DNA of 64,000 bases from Mucilaginibacter pedocola (GCF_002013915.1 NZ_MBTF01000014.1:21916-85915); one strand, 5' to 3'; shown: positions 1 to 8,553, counted from the stretch's first letter. Made by a program: numbers and translations. Notes: generated by a model from the letters alone, not told the origin.

Positions 1-123
1 AGCAGTAGTGGTTTTTTCATGAAATGAGAGAGATGTAATGAGTTTACACCTCAAATATAGCCGAAAGCAGAAACGGCAATGCCGATTTAAAGGGCTTTTT
101 GTACGATAACGTTTGCGAACGGA
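1..123. other. Window-edge non-coding stretch
   Basis: No reading frame with coding character runs through these bases. They lie 3' of the broken lipoprotein gene on the minus strand. I see no hairpin followed by a T-run and no promoter box that I can defend, and the partner gene to the left lies outside the window. Confidence 0.4.
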
Positions 124-855
124 TTACCTGGTGATATATGTGTAAGTTATCGTTGCTTTTTCTACTCGTACGTTGATAACCGAGGCAGATGTAGGAAATC
201 CCTCTTCATTGTAAACATAAGACGTTATCATGCCATTGAAATCAACCACATTGTTTACTCCCCACCCTCCGAGAAACGAGATGCCGAATAACAAAGGATT
301 GTATCCACTCACCATAGAAAAAGGTGTTTTATGAGAGTCGTATTTTATTGAACCAGCCTCGAAAAGGCCAAGCAAACTATCGTAAACTTCGTACCCTACC
401 ATATTTCCATTACTGTCATAAGTTTAATTTGCTGTAATATCAGTGCTTCCCATTAAAGTATTTTGAGTTACTCTTCCATTGTTCAGTTGCATCACAATCT
501 TTTGTTCACCCTTATCAAATTTCCTTACAATTTCTACTCTATTTCCGCTATACATGTATGTGGCAATATAATTATCATATATCGCATTAAGTGCGGTTGC
601 CTGGTAACTACTTAACCTTCCATCAGCACTGTAACTATAATTATACTAATAACTGTTGGCAACGGTCAAACCTTTAACGCGATTGTTATTGTCGTAAGTA
701 AACGTTTTGACATCATCCGGATAGCCTTCATAATGGGTAGTTATAGTGCTTACTAAATAAACCGGCTTTGTATCATTATTTGTCGACCCGTCCTTTTTGC
801 AGGACTGAATAATCATCACAAAAATTAGAAATGTTAGGATAAGATACCTTTTCAT
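124..855 (-). pseudogene. Lipoprotein with YD-like repeats, two in-frame stops
   Basis: Reading from the ATG at 855, the protein starts with a lipoprotein signal (MKRYLILTFLIFVMIIQSC, lipobox Cys19) followed by a short Asn/Thr linker and a beta-rich region with repeated Thr-Tyr-Asp/Asn-Ser/Asn turns, as in the DUF4595/YD-repeat-like surface lipoproteins of Bacteroidota. The same frame is interrupted by TAG at 648-646 and TAA at 426-424, then continues uninterrupted to 124. The three pieces together give about 243 codons, a normal length for such lipoproteins, and no frameshift is needed. Both stops fall in Tyr/Asn-rich turns where a single base change would restore a sense codon. The family assignment is tentative. 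The gene is either decaying or affected by base errors. Confidence 0.6.
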
Positions 856-1052
856 GACCTGGTTTAGTTACCTGCCAAGATAAGCATCTAAAGCTATATT
901 TCGAAATTGCATTTCTATTGTTGCCGATACATCTGACTGGAAAAATACACATTAAATTATGCCAAGAATCTTAACTGTGGTATGTAATTGCAATGCCGCA
1001 CATTGGCATTACTATTGTACAAATTAAGCTGTACATCTAACCTTCCTGTTTT

Positions 1053-1520
1053 ATGAGCAATGCATTTTTACTCAGCTTTGTGAGCTTCCTGCTTTTTGTA
1101 GGCAATAATGGCCACACTCCCACCAAAACCAATACACTTGCTGCCGACGAAATGATATGCGGCAAATGGCAAAACACCGATAAAAACATAATAGTTGACG
1201 TTTATAAAGAGGGCGCGGAATTTAAGGCCAAACTGGTTTGGTTTAACAACGGAGAAGGCGAACGCGCCATGGAAAGCTGGACCGACAAACACAACCCCGA
1301 CCCTGCCCTGCGAAGCCGAAAGCTATTGGGCATGAACATACTGGAAAAACTGGTGTACGACCCCGAGACTAAATCATGGGAAGACGGCATTATTTACGAC
1401 GCACAAAACGGCCGCCACTGGAATTCCTCTGCCCGTATAGATAAACACGGAGAGCTAAAAGTGAAGGGCTATTGGCATATTAAGCTCATTGGCAAAACCA
1501 TGACGTTTAACAGATTATAA
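1053..1520 (+). CDS. DUF2147 domain secreted protein
   Basis: A 155-residue protein with an N-terminal hydrophobic segment (about residues 3-17) that looks like an export signal. The rest matches the DUF2147 pattern: a CGKWQNTDKN opening, a central region about converting goods per unit (KLVWFNNGEGE), then GxxIL..L.YD...W.DG.IYD..NG..W...A and a C-terminal KVKGYWHIKLIGKTMTF. Family members are small periplasmic or outer-membrane-associated beta-rich proteins of unknown function. It faces yceI tail to tail, and a strong hairpin separates them. The start at 1053 is the only ATG that keeps the whole hydrophobic segment. Confidence 0.8.
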   Translation: MSNAFLLSFVSFLLFVGNNGHTPTKTNTLAADEMICGKWQNTDKNIIVDVYKEGAEFKAKLVWFNNGEGERAMESWTDKHNPDPALRSRKLLGMNILEKLVYDPETKSWEDGIIYDAQNGRHWNSSARIDKHGELKVKGYWHIKLIGKTMTFNRL

Positions 1521-1601
1521 ATCTGCAAATTTCCAATATGCAGATGAAAAAGAATATTTCTTATTGACCGCGACACGAATACCGTATACGTATAAAACAC
1601 A

Positions 1602-1633
1602 AAAGCGCCCCCGGGTTATCCGCGGGGCGCTTT
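1602..1633. terminator. Bidirectional terminator, DUF2147 / yceI
   Basis: A 10-bp perfect stem (AAAGCGCCCC at 1602-1611 with GGGGCGCTTT at 1624-1633) with a 12-nt loop. A-runs and T-runs on the two sides suit use from either strand. It lies between two convergent genes. Confidence 0.8.
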
Positions 1634-1660
1634 GTGCTTTATTATTGATCTAAAAACTTA

Positions 1661-2239
1661 TTATTTAGCCTGGCCAAATTCGCCGCTTGCGCTTAGCTCA
1701 ACTTCGTCGCTCAGCATTGGTGCGCCGTATTTGCTACCGAAACCGAAATCAGAACGTTTGATAGTACCGGTTACTTTGAAACCTGCAGCAGGCTCTTTGC
1801 TCATTGGGTTGATGATGGTGCCTTTGTGTACCAGATCGAAAACAACCGGTTTAGTAACACCGTGCAAAGTTAAGTTACCTGCCAGTTTGTATTTGCCTGC
1901 GCCTGCAGCTTTAATGCTGGTGCTGGTGAAAGCAAGAGTTGGGAATTTTGCTACATCGAAAAATTCTTCGCCTTTAAGGTGGCCGTCGCGACGGTCGTTC
2001 TCGGTGTTTACCGATGCAGTTTGTGCTACGAAAGTAACTTTAGCATCGCTGAAATCAGGTTTTGCAGCTACGATAGTTGCATCAAAATCTTTAAAAGTAC
2101 CGTCAACTTCAGATACTGCTAAGTGGGTGATGGTAAAAGTAACGTGCGAGTGTGCTTTGTCGTTTTTCCAGGTGGTTTGTGCGAAAGAAGCCGTTTGCAT
2201 TAATAATGCAGCAGCGGCTAATAGTAGGGTCTTTTTCAT
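1661..2239 (-). CDS. YceI family periplasmic lipid-binding protein
   Basis: 192 residues from the ATG at 2239. It has a classic Sec signal peptide (MKKTLLLAAAALLMQTASFAQ) and then the YceI lipocalin-like barrel: DKAHSHVTFTITHLAVSEVDG, KVTFVAQTASVNT, RDGHLKGEEFFDVAKFPTLAF, NLTLHGVTKPV, and FGFGSKYGAPMLSDEVEL at the C-terminus. YceI proteins bind isoprenoid-type lipids in a closed beta-barrel; the physiological role is usually unknown. A longer frame to 2371 is open but would bury the signal peptide, so the inner start was chosen. A 30-bp palindrome and a TATCTTTG box lie directly upstream, which suggests tight transcriptional control, perhaps by a MarR- or TetR-type regulator encoded elsewhere. 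Confidence 0.93.
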   Translation of the reverse strand: MKKTLLLAAAALLMQTASFAQTTWKNDKAHSHVTFTITHLAVSEVDGTFKDFDATIVAAKPDFSDAKVTFVAQTASVNTENDRRDGHLKGEEFFDVAKFPTLAFTSTSIKAAGAGKYKLAGNLTLHGVTKPVVFDLVHKGTIINPMSKEPAAGFKVTGTIKRSDFGFGSKYGAPMLSDEVELSASGEFGQAK

Positions 2240-2272
2240 GTTGTTAATTGTATTTAAATATTTTTTACGGCT

Positions 2273-2330
2273 CAAAGATATATATTCGCTTATCAAACAA
2301 ACAAAATAAATGTTTAAACATTTATTTTGT
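2273..2330 (-). promoter_or_regulatory. yceI promoter with 30-bp palindromic operator
   Basis: On the minus strand a TATCTTTG -7 box occupies 2280-2273. Upstream, TTTG repeats give possible -33 elements at about 17-21 nt spacing. Bases 2301-2330 form a perfect 30-bp palindrome centred on GTTTAAAC (each 15-nt arm is A/T-rich and starts ACAAAATAAATG). The palindrome overlaps or abuts the -33 region, which is where a repressor would act. The regulator is not in the window. Confidence 0.7.
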
Positions 2331-2351
2331 GAAACAGCGCTGACAAAGCCC

Positions 2352-3158
2352 CTATTTTTCAAAGAATTCATCTACTCTTTTATTGAATTCGTCGGCTTTT
2401 TCCATCAACGTGGCGTGCCCGCTGCCCTTCACTATCCATAATTCGCTATTGGGTATATTCTTCTGAATGAGGCGTGTATGGCTATCTACTATCACATCGT
2501 GCTCGCCGGCTATAATAAATGCAGGGCATTTTATTTGTTGCAGTTCGGTTAGTTTTATGTTTGGCTGAAACTGATCGAGCATAAATACCTTCCACTTATT
2601 TTTGAGGACGGGCGTTTGCCAAACGCGGTTTTTGTTAGCGTTATAATATTTCACGCTTTCTTCCCAGCCCTTAGGATCAATAGCAGTAGTGCCTGGCCAG
2701 ATGTTGGCGCCCGTAGATGCCAGTTTGATTACCTTATCAGGGTGACGCATGGCCATCAACAGGGCGTTGATGCCTCCATCGCTCCAGCCCAACACGTAAG
2801 CTTTGGGCACATGCATGGTATCTAAAAGGGCAGCAAAATCGTCGGCCATTTGCTCGAAGGTAAGTGAATCGCGCGGGTCGATGGTCTTGCCGTGTGCGCG
2901 GCCATCTACCAATATAACCCGGTATTTTTTAGCGAAGTAGGGCACGTTATCGGTAAACGAGCTCATGTCCCCGCCGTTGCCGTGTATCATTAGCAGGGGC
3001 TTGCCGCTGCCGTACTCTTCTACATACATTTTAATGCCGTTCACATTGTAGTAGTGCCCGGCTTCGGGGTTATTGCCATACATAGTTTTTGGTTTACAGC
3101 CCAGTAAAGTTAGCAGTTGCGGTACCACCACAAATAACATCAGTCGTTTAATGCGCAT
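2352..3158 (-). CDS. Alpha/beta hydrolase lipoprotein
   Basis: 268 residues from the ATG at 3158; the frame is open to a GTG at 3182, but the inner ATG gives a clean lipoprotein signal ending LLTLLGC. The fold is an alpha/beta hydrolase: oxyanion region MIHGNGG, nucleophile elbow GWSDGG (Ser), acid in IAGEHDVIV (Asp) and catalytic His in GSGHATLMEK. The cap-domain sequence resembles haloacetate dehalogenase/peroxidase-like hydrolases, but the substrate cannot be read from sequence. The predicted location is the periplasmic face of a membrane. It lies upstream of yceI on the same strand with about 110 nt between them, and yceI has its own promoter. Confidence 0.85.
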   Translation of the reverse strand: MRIKRLMLFVVVPQLLTLLGCKPKTMYGNNPEAGHYYNVNGIKMYVEEYGSGKPLLMIHGNGGDMSSFTDNVPYFAKKYRVILVDGRAHGKTIDPRDSLTFEQMADDFAALLDTMHVPKAYVLGWSDGGINALLMAMRHPDKVIKLASTGANIWPGTTAIDPKGWEESVKYYNANKNRVWQTPVLKNKWKVFMLDQFQPNIKLTELQQIKCPAFIIAGEHDVIVDSHTRLIQKNIPNSELWIVKGSGHATLMEKADEFNKRVDEFFEK

Positions 3159-3184
3159 ATATAATTTAGTTAGGGATTTCACCG

Positions 3185-3290
3185 ATTATTTTTTTGATTC
3201 CACCGATAGGACATGATTCCCGCGATCTTTAACAGGATTTAAAGATAGGCAGGATTATTCAGGATTCGTTTTTGAATATCATATCAGAGA
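3185..3290. repeat. Degenerate 'AATCCTG/CAGGATT' word repeat
   Basis: This spacer contains the words GATTCCACCGAT, CAGGATT, AGGCAGGATT and CAGGATTC. The same vocabulary recurs at 5755-5805 and in two longer copies at 6815-7140. It is non-coding in all frames. Confidence 0.55.
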
Positions 3291-3297
3291 TAGTTAT

Positions 3298-4161
3298 TTA
3301 TTTTACTGCATTTCTCAAATACTCCGCTATTTCAGCATACTTCTTCAACTCTGCGTCATCACTCACTTCGTTGGGGGCATACTCCGCCCAGCCAAGCGGT
3401 GTGCCACCGTAAACTTTATCTGTAGCGTGTATATCAGCACCAGCCTCTACCAGCAACTTAACCGTTTCTAACGAACCCGACCATACCGCCTGATGCAGTG
3501 GCGTGGCATGATGATGAAAACCACTACCTGCGTCGGGATAGCCATTAGGACTAATGCCTTCATCCAATAAATACTTAACCATATCCACCTGTCCATAAAA
3601 TGCCGCTGCCGTAAGCGCCGCCAGTTTCTCGTTATCCGATGCTGTTGTTAACAGACGAGCTATATCATCCATTCGCCGCAAGCCAATGGCCACGCCTAAG
3701 GTTAATTTTCCGCCGCGCTCAATTAAGTAATTAGCCGCTTCGGTGTTGCCGTGAGCCAAAGCCCCCATGCCGCCACCGGGTTGTGCGCCGGCATCTATCA
3801 GTGCCTTCATCATGGCTATTTGCACGCCGCAGTCGCGTGGTATGCGGCCCGTGGCTACCAGGCCAAGGCAATAGTCCAACTGCTGTTGTGCCGTTTCGGG
3901 TGCTTTGGTTTTAACCTCCCCTATCAGCAATTTGGTTATAGCTACAATGTTCTCCGCTAATTTCTCGTGCCTGATGGGGTTATCCGCCACAAACCATAGC
4001 AGGTACGGGTCTTTAAAGTAGCCTTCTTCGGTAGTTTGCAGTCGGTTGGTAATGAGGTCGGGGTTTTCGGTTATGAGCTGCTGTAGCTTATCGATATCAC
4101 CTCAGTCAATAGCTTCAACTGCCTGCAGAAAGATGGGATTAATGATATCGGTGGTTTGCAT
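3298..4161 (-). pseudogene. Ankyrin-repeat protein with one in-frame TGA
   Basis: Translation from the ATG at 4161 gives MQTTDIINPIFLQAVEAID, then TGA at 4104-4102, then GDIDKLQQLITENPDLITN and an open frame to 3298. The sequence before and after the stop is continuous ankyrin-type sequence (A-x-D-x-GDIDKLQQLI), so the stop is a point change (TCA or GCA would fit) and not a gene boundary. Downstream are ankyrin helices (VKYLLDEGISPN, ATPLHQAVWSGSLETVKLLVEAGADIH, GGTPLGWAEY). A shorter product from the GTG at 3990 would lack the first repeats. Ankyrin repeats mediate protein binding; the partner is unknown. It could be functional if the stop is a sequencing error. Confidence 0.65.
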
Positions 4162-4195
4162 TTAAGGCTTTTGTTTAATAACGTTCGCTAATGTT

Positions 4196-4540
4196 TTATA
4201 AAAAGAAAGTCCTTGCCAACTGAATACAAACCACAGCGAAAACTACAACGTAAAAGTATTTGATCTTTTGCCTTTTCTTGTAAGCAAGAAAAATCCCAAC
4301 ACCAGCGGAGGCGAACAACAATAGAAATAATATCCTCAAAACTAACACAGCATCTTCATCTGTTTGCTTCAAGTCGGGTTCCCATTCGTACCTGTATGGC
4401 GACACTAATAGCGTCAAAAAAAGTATCGACAATATCAACACAAGCAAAACAATATGTGGGATATAATTTCTCACTCCTACTGTAATTCTACTATATGTTC
4501 TCCCATTTCCCGCTATCCAAACTGCGGTAAATGGCATCAA
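4196..4540 (-). CDS. Small membrane protein, unknown function
   Basis: Up to 114 residues. Three hydrophobic helices are visible: NYIPHIVLLVLILSILFLTL, VLVLRILFLLLFASAGVGIF and YFYVVVFAVVCIQLA, with a charged loop (EWEPDLKQTDED) after the first and a basic KKRQK turn after the second. I recognise no family. The ATG at 4540 lies inside the 3' end of the upstream oxidoreductase gene; a GTG at 4474 immediately before the first helix is an equally good start. It shares the strand of the oxidoreductase and may be translated from the same message. Confidence 0.5.
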   Translation of the reverse strand: MMPFTAVWIAGNGRTYSRITVGVRNYIPHIVLLVLILSILFLTLLVSPYRYEWEPDLKQTDEDAVLVLRILFLLLFASAGVGIFLAYKKRQKIKYFYVVVFAVVCIQLARTFFL

Positions 4541-5585
4541 CTACCTTCATATCTTTCAAGCCTTCTTCGCCGGGTACGCGGCTGGGTTTGTTGAGGGCAA
4601 CGCAGGTGGCAAAATCGTCCATTTGGGCGGCTTGCTGGTTTATGTTAGGGATATTCATGGGCTTGCCATTCACTTTACCATCCAGCCCGCCGTAGCCAAA
4701 TGCAGGTTCCAGTTCAAAGTTGCCATTCTCGGTGGTTACGTGCAGGTAGCCCCAATTGTTATTGTAGCTGCTTTTGCCTGTTACCTTGGCTCCGCTTGGA
4801 AATTTAAGTTCCCAAAACACGGTTTCGTCCACCTCCTTAAATAATTCGGGTTTAGTTTTTTCCTGTGTGGCTTTTACAGCTATAGGCTCCTCGCCTAACG
4901 TATAGCGCGAACCCTGGATAGAATAAATGCCCATATCCATCAGGCCGCCGCCACCTGCCAGGGCTTTCTTTAAGCGCCAGGCATTGGGGTCGCCGCCGTA
5001 GGTAAAGCCGTTGCCGGTATCTATTTGCGTTACTTTGCCCATCACCTTTTTCTGGCCCAGGCGCATTACTTCTTTGGTATGCGGTTCAAAATGCAGGCGG
5101 TAGCCTATAGATAGTAACCTGTTGGCCTTTTTACAGGCGGCTATCATTTCGCGGCATTCGGCAGCATTTAGTGCCATAGGTTTCTCGCATATAACGTGCT
5201 TGCCGGCCTGCGCTGCGCGAATGGTAAACTCTTTGTGCATGCTTACCGGCAAAACAATGTATACGATATCGATATCCGGGTTTTTAGCTATCTCGCCGAA
5301 GTTTTGGTAGTTGTAAATATTCTTCTGCGGGATGTTGTACTTTTTGCTCCAGTCTGCAGCTTTTTGCGGCGTGCCGGTAACAATCCCCGCCAGGTAACAG
5401 TTTTTAGTCTGCAACAAGGCCGGGGCCAGTTGCCCGCCGCTGTAATAACCCAGCCCCACCAGTGCAACGCCCATTTTCTTTTGGGCACCCAGGGCGTTTA
5501 TGGCATTGCCCAACATTAAGGCCGTAGCGGCAACTGCACCGGTTTTAATAAAACCTCTGCGAGAAACTTGGTAATTGGTTTTCAT
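4491..5585 (-). CDS. Gfo/Idh/MocA oxidoreductase, Tat-exported
   Basis: 364 residues. The N-terminus carries a twin-arginine signal (SRRGFIKTGAVAATALMLG), so the protein should be exported folded, with its NAD(P) cofactor, to the periplasm. Then comes a Rossmann domain (GVALVGLGYYSGG) and the family's EKP motif (CEKPMALNAAEC, catalytic Lys), followed by the GFO_IDH_MocA C-terminal domain (DTGNGFTYGGDPNAWRLKK, GGGGLMDMGIYSIQG). It resembles periplasmic glucose-fructose oxidoreductase and glycosidase-linked members of the family in Bacteroidota; the sugar substrate is not evident. It starts at an ATG after a spacer with no close neighbour upstream. Confidence 0.9.
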   Translation of the reverse strand: MKTNYQVSRRGFIKTGAVAATALMLGNAINALGAQKKMGVALVGLGYYSGGQLAPALLQTKNCYLAGIVTGTPQKAADWSKKYNIPQKNIYNYQNFGEIAKNPDIDIVYIVLPVSMHKEFTIRAAQAGKHVICEKPMALNAAECREMIAACKKANRLLSIGYRLHFEPHTKEVMRLGQKKVMGKVTQIDTGNGFTYGGDPNAWRLKKALAGGGGLMDMGIYSIQGSRYTLGEEPIAVKATQEKTKPELFKEVDETVFWELKFPSGAKVTGKSSYNNNWGYLHVTTENGNFELEPAFGYGGLDGKVNGKPMNIPNINQQAAQMDDFATCVALNKPSRVPGEEGLKDMKVVDAIYRSLDSGKWENI

Positions 5586-5589
5586 AACG

Positions 5590-5800
5590 ATAAATGGCTT
5601 GATGGTTTACAAGGGGCATTTAAAGTTAGGGAAAATATTTTGTGAATGGTTGAATAAGAGAGTGGTGAATGGTTGTATTGTGGTTAGGCATTGTGGCTAA
5701 ACCCCTCCCTGCCTTTGCGCGCAACCAGCCACACCCCTTCCAAGATAGGGAGTTTATAAGCAAAAATCCTGCTTAATCCTTAAATCCCTTAATCCTGTTT
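5590..5800. repeat. Intergenic spacer with AATCCTG words
   Basis: Non-coding spacer. The 3' part (about 5765-5800) repeats the words ATCCTGCTTAATCC and TTAATCCTG, related to the longer copies at 6815-7140. The first half has only weak direct repeats (GTGAATGGTTG twice). Confidence 0.5.
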
Positions 5801-6621
5801 TAATTACCGAAGCCCGCCTTATACTTCTTTATCGCCCGAATAATAGACTGCACTATCTCGTTCTGCCCTTCTGCCGAGTTGAGGTAGCGCTCGTCGTCGG
5901 GGTTATTTATAAAACCCGTTTCTATCAGCAGGCCCGGCATGCCGCTTTGTTGCAACACCAGTACGCCCTGCTCTTTTACGCCGGCGCTTGGGCGGCCGTC
6001 GGTATCGGTAAATTCGGTATCAAGCAGTTCGCCAAATTGTACGCTTTGTTTGCGGTAGCGTTGCTGAAAGGCCGCCAGCACAATGGCATTCATGGCGGCA
6101 TCTTCGCCATAGCCGTTATATTTTTCTTTATAATCTTTCTCCTGGTAAATAGAGGCGTTCTCGCGCAGAGCCTCCAATTGTTCCTGTTTGCGGTGGAAAC
6201 CATACAGTAGCAGCATAGCACCGCGGCGGGTACCCACACGTTGCGGGGTAGAGTTGCAATGGATAGAGATGAACAGGTTGGCTTTACTGTCGTTAGCAAT
6301 ATCGGCACGGTTATGCAGTTCCACAAACTTATCAGTACTGCGGGTCATGATCACATTGATGCCGGGGAGTTGGTCGTTAAGGGCTTCTTTCAGCTTTTTA
6401 CCAATGCTGAGGGCCACGGTTTTCTCGTTACTGTAAGCGCCGTGCGCGCCGGGGTCTTTACCGCCATGGCCGGGGTCTATCACGATGGTTTTAAAACGAA
6501 ACGAGCGGGTAGAATCTTCGGGCTTAGTGCCAGATTGCGCATGCGCCGGGCGATGGGCGGCGATCAAGAATAAAGAACAAGCTAACAAAACAGCTCTTAC
6601 GTTAAAGGGCTTAAAAAACAT
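5800..6621 (-). CDS. N-acetylmuramoyl-L-alanine amidase (Amidase_3)
   Basis: 273 residues from the ATG at 6621. A signal peptide (MFFKPFNVRAVLLACSLFLIA...AHAQ) is followed by a zinc amidase domain of the AmiC/CwlM type: metal ligands in VIDPGHGGKDPGAHG (His), VELHNRADIAND region (Glu/His) and FISIHCNS (His), with the catalytic Glu in LLIETGFINNPDDERYL. It cleaves the bond between MurNAc and the stem peptide in the periplasm, for cell separation or recycling. A longer frame reaches 6684 but would place 21 extra residues before the signal. A TATCTTTG box ends only 4 nt before this ATG, so the transcript may be leaderless. Confidence 0.92.
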   Translation of the reverse strand: MFFKPFNVRAVLLACSLFLIAAHRPAHAQSGTKPEDSTRSFRFKTIVIDPGHGGKDPGAHGAYSNEKTVALSIGKKLKEALNDQLPGINVIMTRSTDKFVELHNRADIANDSKANLFISIHCNSTPQRVGTRRGAMLLLYGFHRKQEQLEALRENASIYQEKDYKEKYNGYGEDAAMNAIVLAAFQQRYRKQSVQFGELLDTEFTDTDGRPSAGVKEQGVLVLQQSGMPGLLIETGFINNPDDERYLNSAEGQNEIVQSIIRAIKKYKAGFGN

Positions 6622-6625
6622 GGCG

Positions 6626-6633
6626 CAAAGATA
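6626..6633 (-). promoter_or_regulatory. TATCTTTG -7 box, amidase
   Basis: TATCTTTG on the minus strand, 4 nt before the ATG at 6621. With a start site a few bases downstream of this box, transcription would begin at or next to the initiation codon. Confidence 0.55.
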
Positions 6634-6639
6634 TATGAT

Positions 6640-7140
6640 AGTTTCGAGGTATAAACCCCGTGTTTTTGAATTATTTGCCGGCATTACACGATTATAAATG
6701 GCTCTCGTCCCTATAAAGGCTAAACAGACAAGATTGTTTTATGAGAGACTAAAACAAGAGCCCATGGTTTAACACGATTTAAGGATGGAGCGATTTACAC
6801 GATTATTCTTGCAAACTAAATTTGGACAGGATTTTGAGGATGGATAGGATGGGCAGGATTTTTTATTTTTTTGATTTCACAGATTTCAAATTGATTCCAC
6901 CGATTTTTAATCCTGCTTAACCAACAAATTCTGTCATACTGTTAAAGAATCGTGCAAATCGATAGATCCTTCAGTCGTATTAGATTTTGAGATAGATAGG
7001 ATAGGCCGGATTTTTTTTTGGGATTACACAGATTAAAAAAAAATTCCACCGATTTTTAATCCTGCTTAATCAACAAATCCTGTCATCCTGTTAAAAAGTC
7101 CTGTTTTAATCTTGCAATCCCTTAATCCTGTCAAAAGAAT
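6640..7140. repeat. Two copies of an AATCCTG-type intergenic repeat
   Basis: This 0.5-kb non-coding stretch holds two related copies (about 6815-6950 and 6965-7110). Each has a left part rich in GGATAGGATxGGCxGGATT, a middle with GATTxCACAGAT and ATTCCACCGATTTTTAATCC, and a right part CTGCTTAAxCAACAAATxCTG followed by TGTCATxCTGTTAAA. The purine-rich left and pyrimidine-rich right parts are partly complementary, so each copy can fold back. Short relatives lie at 3185-3290 and 5765-5800. No gene is visible. Confidence 0.65.
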
Positions 7141-7163
7141 TGCCTGGTTGCACTACTCGTATT

Positions 7164-8204
7164 TTAAGCGATATTATGTTTAGCAACGAAACTCTTTACC
7201 TTCTCCATTAATCCCTGTTTCAGTTTGAGGTATGCAGGGCTGTTGCTCAACTTCGTGTCGAAGCCGATTTTACCGCCGCCCCAGTTAAAGCGCGGGGTGA
7301 GTTTGCCGTCTTCAAAATCAATCAGGTTGAAGAGTTCCAACAGGCCATCCATACGGCAAAAGCTTACTTCGTCCTGTTTCAGGTCGTTCACGTAAATGGC
7401 AGGCGTGCCCATGCCTACCGATGGTAGGGCGCAATGCACGCGACTGGTTACCACGAATGCAGCTTTGGCATATTTACGCAATAGTTCGCGGGCGTATTCA
7501 AATTTCTCGTCCTCGTCTTTGTAGGTCTTCAGCGGATCGGCATGTTTGATGTACTCGGCTTGCGTAAGTACCTCGTCGGTAAAATAAGGCGAGTAACTTT
7601 TATAAAAACTGGCTGCGCGTATCATCCAGCGCAGGTTGGTAAAGCCCGAGCGGCGCTGTGATATGGTTTTTATGGTATTGTATTTGGTGAGCAATGTCCA
7701 GGTAAAACCTATCAGCGAGCTATCGCGCTTAATGGGTTCGTATTTGGTATCAACAAAATAGGCTTTCCGCTCTTTCACCGGGTCGGTAAAGGTTTCGCCA
7801 AGGGTTAGCGTTAAACAACCCGAAAAGTAAGCATCTATACCTTTGGCGTTTAGTACTTCTGCGGTTTTGCGGTCGCGGCAGCCAATAGGGGCATATTGTT
7901 TAAGGTAATCAACAATTTGCGGGGTGTTTAAAAAGTGTTCCTGCGCCAGTACATTCAGGTGGAAGGATATAAAATACGGCAGGATACTTTTTGCAGGCGG
8001 CCAGTTTTTGGGGTGGTGGGTAAACCAGCCATTCATAATAAGGACCACTTCTTCGCCGGTGTACTCGTTCAACAATTCGCGGTTTAAATAAACATCGGCT
8101 TTGCCGCCTAAAAACTGCAATGCTGCCAGGCTTTGCACATAATCGCCAACGTTGTCTTTCCTGTAACCCGATTCGTATATAAGTACGCCTTTTTTTAAAC
8201 CCAT
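7164..8204 (-). CDS. Polysaccharide pyruvyl transferase family protein
   Basis: 346 residues, ATG at 8204. The sequence fits the PS_pyruv_trans family: an N-terminal NVGDYVQSLAALQFLG segment, GCRDRKTAEVLNAKGI with the family Cys-Arg-Asp, SGCLTLTLG, and a C-terminal GT-B-like half with AAFVVTSRVHCALPSVGMGTPAIYVN (donor-side His). Members transfer pyruvate from PEP to sugars of surface polysaccharides in the cytoplasm. No other polysaccharide genes flank it here, so the acceptor is unknown. No signal peptide or membrane helix is visible. Confidence 0.85.
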   Translation of the reverse strand: MGLKKGVLIYESGYRKDNVGDYVQSLAALQFLGGKADVYLNRELLNEYTGEEVVLIMNGWFTHHPKNWPPAKSILPYFISFHLNVLAQEHFLNTPQIVDYLKQYAPIGCRDRKTAEVLNAKGIDAYFSGCLTLTLGETFTDPVKERKAYFVDTKYEPIKRDSSLIGFTWTLLTKYNTIKTISQRRSGFTNLRWMIRAASFYKSYSPYFTDEVLTQAEYIKHADPLKTYKDEDEKFEYARELLRKYAKAAFVVTSRVHCALPSVGMGTPAIYVNDLKQDEVSFCRMDGLLELFNLIDFEDGKLTPRFNWGGGKIGFDTKLSNSPAYLKLKQGLMEKVKSFVAKHNIA

Positions 8205-8553
8205 AAATTTGTGATAGATGCCCTTTTATTGGGCTAAAATAAGGATAAATGCCGAACGGGCAAGGCGAAAAGGCATTTGAATAAGTGTTTGAGAGATCAA
8301 ACTACAGCAGGCATTCCGCTGCTGTGTAACCTTATCTCCCATATCCCAAAATGACGCCCTAAGACAAACACTTTGCTTTTTGGTTTGTATGCAATATCCA
8401 CCTTCCGGAAGTTTTCCACAATTACAATTTTAATTATTTGAAAATAAGGAACTTAAAAACATACACAACCCATAGGTTTCGCTAAAATTAATTTTATCTG
8501 CAACCTATTGTTATTGTGCTGCGTATTACAGGTATAATTTATAAGTACAGGTT
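8205..8553. other. Intergenic region between divergent genes
   Basis: The 349-nt region separates two divergent genes. It holds one small hairpin (ACAGCAG at 8304-8310 with CTGCTGT at 8319-8325, 8-nt loop) without a T-run. The right half is A/T-rich and should contain the promoter of the gene at 8554, but no exact TAnnTTTG box is present. No reading frame looks coding. Confidence 0.45.

Noticed and set aside
1632..2309. 225-codon open frame antisense to yceI
   Set aside because: The minus strand encodes a full YceI domain with signal peptide; the plus-strand frame has no family features.
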